Below, piece by piece: positions 1 through 5,041 of a DNA stretch of 5,058 nt. Position 1 is the first letter of the stretch. Every line of letters starts with the position of its first letter. Under the pieces are notes generated by a model that saw nothing but the letters and a program-made list of their open reading frames with translations, had not been told where the DNA came from and did no database searches. Source of the stretch: JBJEFI01 sp051873875 (GTDB lineage Bacteria > Bacillota > Bacilli > Bacillales > Bacillaceae_G); assembly GCA_051873875.1 (NCBI GenBank), contig JBJEFI010000158.1:1-5058 (forward strand), read 5' to 3'. A program made the position numbers and the translations under genes.

Positions 1-1
1 A

Positions 2-841
2 GAAACAAATCTTTGGTATGGATTAATAATGCTCCAAACGAAATTAAATGCTTTATCGATTCAAGATTTTTCGAATCAGCTTTTACAATTATCAAAAGAA
101 GCATTTTATGAAACACTTCTTCCTTATAAGGATCGTCAGACAGAGTCGATGAGAAAAGAGATAGCAGGAGACCAAAATTTAATTGAGGAATATGCAGCAT
201 TTTTTATAGAACATCAATATTTAGGTGGTTATGTACAGGCACTTGCCTATTATTCATATCACCAATTACGTCAGTTATTTATGAGTGTCGTAACAGAATG
301 GGAAATTTGGATCAGTAAAGGGAAGGATTGGGAGAAGTGGATGCAGGTACTTACCTTTGAGATGAAAAAACAACAATCTCTTGATGGTAAAAATCCGATT
401 CAAGAAATCACAAGGATAACAGAAGGGATTCATTATATTCCTGAACCGTCCATTTGGAATATAAAATTAATTCCTCATGTTTCCTATCGTCCGTGGATAT
501 TAGAACTTCGAACAGCGGATACGAAACTTTTCTTCTATCCGTTGAATGAAGCTTATTTGCTAGAGCCCGGTGTCCCATCAACAGCACTAGTTCTTGGTCA
601 TAAGGCATTAGGAGATGAGCTCCGTTTAAAATTACTTTATCAGTTACAGCGAGGACCTTTGTCACTTCAAGAAATGAGTACGCAATTTCATATGTCAAAA
701 ACGACATTGCATCATCATCTTTCTTTATTAAAAGCAGCAAAATTTATTAAGGTTGATAAAGGAATTTATTATGCAAATGTAGCCCAACTGAATCAATTTT
801 CAACGAAGCTTACCGATTACCTTGGGGCGAATAAGCTATGA
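2..841 (+). CDS. ArsR-type winged-helix transcriptional regulator, 5' partial
   Basis: Probable cytoplasmic DNA-binding regulator of the adjoining MFS transporter. Counting from the ATG at 29, the C-terminal part (about residues 193-253) is an ArsR-like winged helix: a helix beginning LGDELRLKLL, a turn around LSLQEMSTQF, and a recognition helix MSKTTLHHHLSLLKAAKF followed by a short wing. The first 190 residues form a mostly helical domain that I cannot name and that may bind a ligand. The cysteine motif of metal-sensing ArsR proteins (CVC in helix 3) is absent, so metal sensing is unlikely. The reading frame stays open left of the ATG at 29 to the window edge, and no Shine-Dalgarno lies before that ATG. 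The true start is therefore probably upstream and the gene is cut by the window. Its TGA overlaps the next ATG (ATGA), which suggests translational coupling. The signal it senses is unknown. Confidence 0.78.
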   Translation, partial: ETNLWYGLIMLQTKLNALSIQDFSNQLLQLSKEAFYETLLPYKDRQTESMRKEIAGDQNLIEEYAAFFIEHQYLGGYVQALAYYSYHQLRQLFMSVVTEWEIWISKGKDWEKWMQVLTFEMKKQQSLDGKNPIQEITRITEGIHYIPEPSIWNIKLIPHVSYRPWILELRTADTKLFFYPLNEAYLLEPGVPSTALVLGHKALGDELRLKLLYQLQRGPLSLQEMSTQFHMSKTTLHHHLSLLKAAKFIKVDKGIYYANVAQLNQFSTKLTDYLGANKL

Positions 842-1737
842 AATATTCAAGCGCCTTTAAAACATTGTGGATAGGAGAGATTGTATCTGAGTTTGGTGGA
901 GCGGCTGGAGGAATTATTAACGGATTATTGATTTATGAATTAACAGGTTCAAAGGAATGGATGGGGCTCTTTTGGCTTATCTATTTTATTCCTTCACTGC
1001 TTTTACAAGGGATAAGTGCACCGTTTTTAAATCATGTAGCAAAAGAGAGAGTAATTCGCAATATCCAACTAGGACGAGGATGCGCTTATTTATTGCCATT
1101 AATCGGTTATGTAAGTATGAATGATACGATTACAATTGTAGGACTTCTTTTATTACAACTATTATTAGGGTTGATGCAACCTATTTATGCTAGTCTATCT
1201 TTTTCACTTTTACCAGACATTTGTGACAAGGAGGAATTAGTAGAAACAAATGGTTTGTTAGATGGTACCATTCGTTTAATGAGTTTTCTTGCACCTGGAT
1301 TCACATCACTCCTACTATTAATTTTACCAATGCAATTCATCTATGTTTTTTCTTCATTTATGTTTTTTATTAGTTTTATTAGCTTGTCACGACTACCGCA
1401 GTTAAGTACAAAAACAGTAGCTATTTGGACAAAGAAGTTTTGGTGGGCTGAAATGAAGGAAGGGTATAAAACCTTTTTTCACTATCCATATTTGTTAAGA
1501 CTTGCCATTCTTTCATCCTTCGTTCAGTTTGCAGTAGGTGCATCCATGGTGTTAAGTGTTCCATTTATTCGAAATAANNNNNNNNNNNNNNNNNNNNNNN
1601 NNNNNNNNNNNNNNNNNNNNNNNNNNNNNNNNNNNNNNNNNNNNNNNNNNNNNNNNNNNNNNNNNNNNNNNNNNNNNGGGTTATTTTTTTATTTTAGAGT
1701 TAAACGAGAAAAGATAATAGATGTAGAAATGACATAA
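838..1737 (+). CDS. MFS efflux transporter, interrupted by an assembly gap
   Basis: Membrane exporter of the major facilitator superfamily, resembling the macrolide- and siderophore-efflux branch; the substrate cannot be read from the sequence. The 246 visible N-terminal residues hold about seven membrane segments (roughly 9-33, 43-62, 81-94, 98-117, 147-163, 166-184 and 220-243). A basic loop between TM2 and TM3 (LNHVAKERVI, 64-73) sits where MFS motif A lies. The stretch LPDICDKEELVETNGLLDG (125-143) also resembles this family. After the gap, the same nominal frame gives a plausible MFS tail of 19 residues (LFFYFRVKREKI...). MFS proteins are usually about 400 residues, so about 130 residues are probably missing and the gap is likely nearer 400 bases than 100. 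The start overlaps the regulator's stop (ATGA), with a GGGG ribosome-site-like run at 824-827. Joining the two parts into one gene is inference. Confidence 0.7.
   Translation: MKYSSAFKTLWIGEIVSEFGGAAGGIINGLLIYELTGSKEWMGLFWLIYFIPSLLLQGISAPFLNHVAKERVIRNIQLGRGCAYLLPLIGYVSMNDTITIVGLLLLQLLLGLMQPIYASLSFSLLPDICDKEELVETNGLLDGTIRLMSFLAPGFTSLLLLILPMQFIYVFSSFMFFISFISLSRLPQLSTKTVAIWTKKFWWAEMKEGYKTFFHYPYLLRLAILSSFVQFAVGASMVLSVPFIRNXXXXXXXXXXXXXXXXXXXXXXXXXXXXXXXXXXGLFFYFRVKREKIIDVEMT
1578..1677. other. assembly gap (100 N)
   Basis: This is a run of exactly 100 N, the conventional placeholder for a scaffold gap of unknown size. It interrupts the MFS transporter gene. Neither its length nor the reading frame across it should be trusted. 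Confidence 0.98.
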
Positions 1738-1742
1738 TTAAA

Positions 1743-1785
1743 TTTCCCTCACTTCATTAAAAAGAGAGTGGGGGAGAGTGATTTT
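1743..1785 (+). terminator. probable terminator of the regulator-MFS unit
   Basis: TTTCCCTCACT (1743-1753) pairs with AGTGGGGGAGA (1767-1777) to give an 11-bp stem with two G-U pairs and a 13-base loop, starting six bases after the MFS stop codon. The U tract is short (TTTT at 1782-1785) and lies four bases from the stem, so this is a plausible but imperfect intrinsic terminator. It separates the efflux unit from the maltose genes. Confidence 0.45.
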
Positions 1786-1862
1786 AAACATGTTAATCTT
1801 TGTTGCGGGAAAGTAAAAAGAATAGTATGTAGTGAAATGTAATTATTAAACAATTGCTAAAA

Positions 1863-1878
1863 ATGAAAACGGTATCAC
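1863..1878 (+). promoter_or_regulatory. cre-like operator 1 (CcpA/LacI family)
   Basis: ATGAAAACGGTATCAC matches the cre consensus WTGNAANCGNWWNCAW at every position but the last, and its inner 14 bases match fully. It lies about 175 bases upstream of the predicted -10, so acting alone it would need looping or an upstream promoter. Confidence 0.5.
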
Positions 1879-1923
1879 ATAAAATAAAACGTTTAACTAT
1901 GCCTATTTCGTCACAGAAAAGAC

Positions 1924-1939
1924 ATAAAAACGCATACAT
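1924..1939 (+). promoter_or_regulatory. cre-like operator 2
   Basis: ATAAAAACGCATACAT matches the cre consensus WTGNAANCGNWWNCAW except for A in place of the first G. It is weaker than operator 5 because the lost G belongs to the conserved outer half-site. It lies six bases upstream of operator 3. Confidence 0.35.
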
Positions 1940-1945
1940 TTTTTA

Positions 1946-1961
1946 TTGGAAACGCTTGAAA
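1946..1961 (+). promoter_or_regulatory. cre-like operator 3
   Basis: TTGGAAACGCTTGAAA matches the cre consensus with a single mismatch (A for C in the right half). With operator 2 it forms a close pair, start-to-start distance 22 bases, about two helical turns. Confidence 0.45.
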
Positions 1962-1990
1962 AGAGAAGGAAATTTTACTATTATTAAGTT

Positions 1991-2006
1991 GTGCAAACGA
2001 TTGCTC
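1991..2006 (+). promoter_or_regulatory. palindromic operator 4, MalR-like core
   Basis: GTGCAAACGATTGCTC carries the palindrome GCAA-ACGA-TTGC. It fits the cre consensus less well (three departures over 16 bases). As I recall it, the MalR operator of Streptococcus pneumoniae has the core GCAAACGTTTGC, from which this site differs at one base. It may therefore bind a maltose regulator of the LacI family rather than CcpA. It lies about 40 bases upstream of the predicted -35. Confidence 0.4.
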
Positions 2007-2031
2007 TTTTGTAGGGATATTTATTTTTTAT

Positions 2032-2059
2032 TTGTTTTATGAAATCGTTAACATATAAT
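2032..2059 (+). promoter_or_regulatory. predicted sigma-A promoter of malT
   Basis: The -10 box TATAAT (2054-2059) is perfect. The best -35 is TTGTTT (2032-2037), sharing only TTG with the consensus, with a 16-base spacer. Transcription would start near 2066, leaving a leader of about 43 bases before the malT start codon. The weak -35 suggests that an activator or relief from repression may matter. Confidence 0.6.
2039..2054 (+). promoter_or_regulatory. consensus-perfect cre overlapping the malT promoter
   Basis: ATGAAATCGTTAACAT fits all specified positions of WTGNAANCGNWWNCAW. It fills the spacer and touches the first base of the -10 box TATAAT. This is the classic position from which CcpA bound to HPr-Ser-P blocks RNA polymerase when glucose is present. 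Repression of malT is thus the expected outcome. Confidence 0.7.
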
Positions 2060-2108
2060 GGTAAGTAGGAGCATAGTGATAACAGTCATCTTAGAGGGGG
2101 AGTAGAAT

Positions 2109-3746
2109 ATGAGTAAGAAGGCAAGTTTTCTATCATTTGATTTTTGGCAAAAACTTGGGAAAGCGCTTTTAGTAGTAGTGGCGGTTATGCCAGCAGCAGG
2201 TTTAATGATTTCAATTGGAAAATTGCTTGGTATGTCAGGCGGTGATGTTGAAGTCGTTATGACAACTGCACGTGTAATGGAAGATATCGGATGGGCAATT
2301 ATTACAAATTTACATGTATTATTTGCAGTAGCAATTGGGGGATCATGGGCAAAAGAACGTGCTGGTGGTGCATTCGCAGCATTATTAGCATTCGTTTTAA
2401 TTAATCGTATCACAGGTGCTATTTTTGGTGTAAACAGTGATATGTTAGCAGACCCTGAGGCAATTGTTTCTTCATTAACAGGACAAGAATTAGTTGTAAA
2501 AGATTTCTTTACTAGTATTTTAGGTGCACCAGCATTAAATATGGGTGTATTTGTTGGGATTATTTCCGGTTTCTTAGGGGCAGTACTTTACAATAAATAT
2601 TATAACTTTAATAAATTACCACAAGCATTAGCATTTTTTAATGGGAAACGTTTCGTTCCATTCGTTGTAATTTTAGGTTCAGTCATTACGGCTGTTGTAT
2701 TAGCCATTGTATGGCCATTTGTTCAAGGAGCTTTAAATCACTTTGGTATTTGGATTGCTGGTTCAAAGGAAACAGCACCAATCTTAGCGCCATTTGTTTA
2801 TGGAACATTAGAGCGTTTATTATTACCATTTGGATTACACCATATGTTAACAATTCCGATGAACTATACAGAAATCGGTGGTGTTTATGAATCGGTTGTA
2901 ACAGGTGCAACTGTATATGGACAAGAAACATTATGGTTAGCTTGGGTTTCTGATTTAAATGAATTAAAAGCAGCTGGCGATATGACAGCATATAATGAAT
3001 TGTTAAATTCTGTAACACCAGCTCGTTTTAAAGCTGGACAAGTATTAGCGTCATTCTCAATCTTAATTGGTGCGGCGCTTGCAATGTACAAAAATGTAGA
3101 TAAAGAAAAACGTTCTTCTTATAAACCAATGTATTTATCAGCGGCATTAGCAGTATTTTTAACAGGTGTAACAGAGCCGATTGAATTTATGTTTATGTTT
3201 ATTTCACCAGTATTATATGGTATATATGCTGTAATCGTAGGTATCGCATTCGCATTAACAGATTTATTCGATTTACGTGTTCATGCATTTGGGGCAATTG
3301 AATTTACAACACGTATTCCAATGATGGTGAAAGCTGGATTATTACAAGATATTATTAACTTCTTAATTGCAGCAGTAATCTTATCTGGAGGAACATATGG
3401 CATATTTAACTTCATTATTAAGAAATTAAATTTACCAACACCAGGTCGTAATGGAAATTATATTGATGATGAAAATACTTCTGAAGCATCAGCAGGTCAA
3501 GCGAAAGAGGGATTAACAACGAAAGTAATCGACTTGTTAGGTGGAAAAGGAAATATTCATGAGGTAGATGCATGTATGACTCGTCTTCGTGTAACAGTAA
3601 AAGACACAGCATTAGTTGCCAGTGAACAAGAATGGAAAGCAAATCAAGCATTAGGCTTAATTGTCAAAGATAAAGGGGTTCAAGCCATTTATGGACCAAA
3701 AGCAGACGTATTAAAATCTGATATTCAAGATGTATTAGGTCTATAA
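2109..3746 (+). CDS. malT: maltose PTS permease, EIIC-EIIB fusion (MalT type)
   Basis: Inner-membrane permease that imports a sugar, probably maltose, and phosphorylates it to maltose 6'-phosphate. It has 545 residues. EIIC of the glucose superfamily spans about 13-440, with the first membrane segment at 18-37 and family hallmarks ERLLLPFGLHHM (235-246) and TEPIEFMF (355-362; Glu356 lies in the conserved sugar-site loop). A polar linker (about 446-467) leads to EIIB at about 468-545, with phosphorylated Cys489 in the motif DACMTRLR. No EIIA domain follows, so an EIIA from elsewhere must supply phosphate. The region NYTEIGG...WLAWVSDLN (252-284) resembles MalT/MalX permeases rather than PtsG. 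B. cereus MalT has a known crystal structure and seems a close relative. AGAGGGGGAG (2093-2102) fixes the start. Upstream cre sites imply glucose repression. Maltose specificity is inferred from similarity and from the mapP neighbour; glucose or another alpha-glucoside is possible. Confidence 0.88.
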   Translation: MSKKASFLSFDFWQKLGKALLVVVAVMPAAGLMISIGKLLGMSGGDVEVVMTTARVMEDIGWAIITNLHVLFAVAIGGSWAKERAGGAFAALLAFVLINRITGAIFGVNSDMLADPEAIVSSLTGQELVVKDFFTSILGAPALNMGVFVGIISGFLGAVLYNKYYNFNKLPQALAFFNGKRFVPFVVILGSVITAVVLAIVWPFVQGALNHFGIWIAGSKETAPILAPFVYGTLERLLLPFGLHHMLTIPMNYTEIGGVYESVVTGATVYGQETLWLAWVSDLNELKAAGDMTAYNELLNSVTPARFKAGQVLASFSILIGAALAMYKNVDKEKRSSYKPMYLSAALAVFLTGVTEPIEFMFMFISPVLYGIYAVIVGIAFALTDLFDLRVHAFGAIEFTTRIPMMVKAGLLQDIINFLIAAVILSGGTYGIFNFIIKKLNLPTPGRNGNYIDDENTSEASAGQAKEGLTTKVIDLLGGKGNIHEVDACMTRLRVTVKDTALVASEQEWKANQALGLIVKDKGVQAIYGPKADVLKSDIQDVLGL

Positions 3747-3751
3747 AAAAT

Positions 3752-3784
3752 AGAGGAGTTACTCTTGTAGTAAACTCCTCTTTT
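3752..3784 (+). terminator. hairpin terminator/attenuator between malT and mapP
   Basis: AGAGGAGTTACT (3752-3763) pairs with AGTAAACTCCTCT (3769-3781), leaving one bulged A (3772) and a five-base loop, and is followed by TTTT (3781-3784; the first T is also the last stem base). It starts six bases after the malT stop codon. A run of A precedes it. The U tract is short, so readthrough into mapP is likely, giving more malT than mapP message. Confidence 0.75.
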
Positions 3785-3825
3785 GTGTAAAAATATAAAA
3801 AATCAACATAAGAGGATGACAACCA

Positions 3826-4617
3826 ATGAAATTATTAACATTAAATTGCCATGCATGGCAGGAAGAAAATCAATTGGCAAAAATTCAAGAACTAGCAGCG
3901 GATATTGCTGAAAAAGGATATGATGTAATTGCTTTACAAGAAGTAAGTCAGCGAATGGAAGGAAACGCTAGCTTACAAAATATAAAAGAAAACAATTATG
4001 TATTTGTATTATTAGAAGAGCTAAAGAAATTAGGGGTAACAGAGTATCAATTTATATGGGGGCTTTCTCATATTGGTTTTGAGGTATATGAAGAAGGGTC
4101 AGCTATTTTAACAAAACATCCCATTGTAGAAGAATACTCTTTTATCATTTCCAAACATAATGATCCAAATCAATGGCGAACTCGTCGTATTGTAGGAGCC
4201 AAAATTGATTATAACGGTAAAATGATGAACTTTTATTCTTGTCACCTAGGCTGGTGGACAGATGAAGAAGATCCATTTATTGAACAAGTAGATGTGTTAA
4301 TATCCCAACTAAATCAACAAGAAACCAACTTCTTAATGGGAGATTTCAATAATAGTGGATTTGTTCGTGGAGAAGGTTATGATTACATATTATCAAAAGG
4401 AATACATGATACATTCCAATTAGCTGTTCAAAAGGATAGTGGCATAACGGTAAAAGGAAAGATTGATGGCTGGGATAAAAACAAGGCGGATTTACGTCTG
4501 GACTTAATTTTATGTAATCACCAAGTAAAAGTTGCTTCTTCAAAGGTTATTTTTAATGGAGAAAACAAAGCGATTGTTTCTGATCACTTTGGTGTAGAAG
4601 TAGAGATAAAGATCTAA
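3826..4617 (+). CDS. mapP: probable maltose 6'-phosphate phosphatase (EEP fold)
   Basis: Cytoplasmic metal-dependent phosphatase of the endonuclease/exonuclease/phosphatase (DNase I-like) family, 263 residues, with no signal peptide or membrane segment. All family motifs are present: LTLNCHAW with Asn7, IALQEV with metal ligand Glu39, GSAILTKHPI (91-100), SCHLGWW with His140, GDFNNSG with Asp173 and Asn175, RLDLILCN with Asp226, and SDHFGVE with the catalytic Asp253-His254 pair. It lies directly downstream of malT. In Enterococcus faecalis the gene downstream of malT is mapP, whose product dephosphorylates maltose 6'-phosphate so that maltose phosphorylase can use the free maltose. The same arrangement here supports that assignment. 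The start has the ribosome-binding site AGAGGATG (3811-3818). I see no convincing promoter in the 41 bases after the hairpin, so transcription is probably by readthrough from malT. Fold alone would also allow a nuclease or another phosphoesterase; the specific role rests on context. Confidence 0.78.
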   Translation: MKLLTLNCHAWQEENQLAKIQELAADIAEKGYDVIALQEVSQRMEGNASLQNIKENNYVFVLLEELKKLGVTEYQFIWGLSHIGFEVYEEGSAILTKHPIVEEYSFIISKHNDPNQWRTRRIVGAKIDYNGKMMNFYSCHLGWWTDEEDPFIEQVDVLISQLNQQETNFLMGDFNNSGFVRGEGYDYILSKGIHDTFQLAVQKDSGITVKGKIDGWDKNKADLRLDLILCNHQVKVASSKVIFNGENKAIVSDHFGVEVEIKI

Positions 4618-4636
4618 CCAAAAGGTTTCACTTGTG

Positions 4637-4683
4637 TTTTTCTAGTTTGCATAGGCAAGTATGCGTATGGTACGCTAGAAAAA
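4637..4683. repeat. nested inverted repeats before the yusU-like gene
   Basis: An outer 9-bp perfect stem, TTTTTCTAG (4637-4645) with CTAGAAAAA (4675-4683), encloses two smaller dyads. One is GCATA/TATGC (4649-4653 with 4660-4664, loop GGCAAG). The other is GCGTA/TACGC (4663-4667 with 4671-4675, loop TGG). The inner dyads share GC at 4663-4664, and the second also shares C4675 with the outer stem, so they cannot all form fully at once. There is no T tract after the stem on either strand, so it is not a standard terminator. It could be a leader RNA structure, a regulator site or a dispersed repeat. Confidence 0.6.
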
Positions 4684-4704
4684 AACAAAAGCAAGGTGAA
4701 TAAA

Positions 4705-4953
4705 ATGAATGAACAATTTGAGCAGAAATTTGACGGTCTGCTAGAAAAATATACAGAATTATTGCTTGGGAAAAATGATGAGCAATTGGTAGAGAAAGTG
4801 AAAATGTGGATGATGTATACTTACATGTCTAAGTCAATGCCAGCACTTGTTCAACATTGGAATAGCGTAACACCAGATGGCAAGGCAGAAATGATGGCGC
4901 TAATTAGTGAAATTAAAAAATTAAACGATGAACATCGAGCAAAGAAGGCGTAG
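4705..4953 (+). CDS. YusU-like small protein, DUF2573 family
   Basis: Small protein of 82 residues, highly charged and predicted mostly helical, with no signal peptide or clear membrane segment. It looks like the Bacillus DUF2573 family, some of whose members are called YusU; the family has no known function. Recognisable parts are an N-terminal helix FEQKFDGLLEKYTELLLG, the central MWMMYTYMSKSMPALVQHWN, and a charged C-terminal helix ending in EHRAKKA. I chose ATG 4705 because AAGGTGA (4693-4699) is a good ribosome-binding site five bases upstream. The in-frame GTG at 4696 lies inside that site and would have no site of its own. It follows mapP by 87 bases containing nested dyads, so a functional link to maltose use is not implied. 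A strong terminator follows. Confidence 0.78.
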   Translation: MNEQFEQKFDGLLEKYTELLLGKNDEQLVEKVKMWMMYTYMSKSMPALVQHWNSVTPDGKAEMMALISEIKKLNDEHRAKKA

Positions 4954-4993
4954 TGACTCTAAAGGGATAGCAATCGTTATCAAGACCTACATT

Positions 4994-5041
4994 AAAGGGC
5001 ATAACATATTAGTCATATATAATATGTTATGCCCTTTGTTA
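4994..5041 (+). terminator. long perfect hairpin terminator after the yusU-like gene
   Basis: AAAGGGCATAACATATT (4994-5010) pairs perfectly with AATATGTTATGCCCTTT (5021-5037). One more A-T pair brings the stem to 18 bp with an eight-base loop. The 3' side runs into TTTGTTATT, a moderate U-rich tail. On the other strand the stem is followed by TTTAATGT, so it may serve transcription from both sides if a convergent gene lies to the right. Confidence 0.8.

Larger units (their letters stand above)
1738..2108. promoter_or_regulatory. 371-base non-coding control region upstream of malT
   Basis: No credible gene is seen here. From left to right the region holds a probable terminator (1743-1785), an AT-rich stretch, five operator-like palindromes centred on CG (1863-1878, 1924-1939, 1946-1961, 1991-2006, 2039-2054), a further short palindrome AAACGTTT (1887-1894), a sigma-A-like promoter (2032-2059), a leader of roughly 45 bases and a strong ribosome-binding site, AGAGGGGGAG (2093-2102). 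The region is long for an intergenic space in this window, and the operator density suggests layered sugar control of malT. I saw no GlcT/SacY-type ribonucleic antiterminator followed by a terminator in the leader. Confidence 0.75.

Noticed and set aside
29..31. ATG at 29 as the true start of the regulator
   Set aside because: No Shine-Dalgarno precedes it, and the frame is open to the left edge with protein-like residues, so the start is more likely outside the window.
408..740. Antisense open frame within the regulator gene
   Set aside because: It lies opposite a well-supported winged-helix coding frame and has no motif or ribosome-binding site.
1854..2042. A 62-codon + strand open frame in the malT upstream region
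   Set aside because: It has no ribosome-binding site, an unnatural Lys/Phe-rich composition typical of translated AT-rich spacer, and four operator-like sites lie in it. It ends on the promoter.
2060..2108. Ribonucleic antiterminator or riboswitch in the malT leader
   Set aside because: The leader is only about 45 bases and I found no stable stem, terminator or antiterminator-like sequence in it.
2048..2413. Antisense open frame at the start of malT, and similar antisense frames at 2686-3018, 2885-3091 and 3418-3651
   Set aside because: They are shadows of the malT coding sequence, with no ribosome-binding sites and no recognisable protein features.
4346..4543. Antisense open frame within mapP
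   Set aside because: It is opposite the catalytic motifs of the EEP protein and has no supporting signal.
4645..4668. Sigma-B-like promoter (GTTTGC, 12 bases, GCGTAT) before the yusU-like gene
   Set aside because: The -35 matches only four of six positions and the elements coincide with the dyads, so the resemblance may be accidental.
4696..4698. GTG start giving an 85-residue YusU-like protein
   Set aside because: The GTG is part of the Shine-Dalgarno AAGGTGA that serves the ATG at 4705, and it has no ribosome-binding site of its own.
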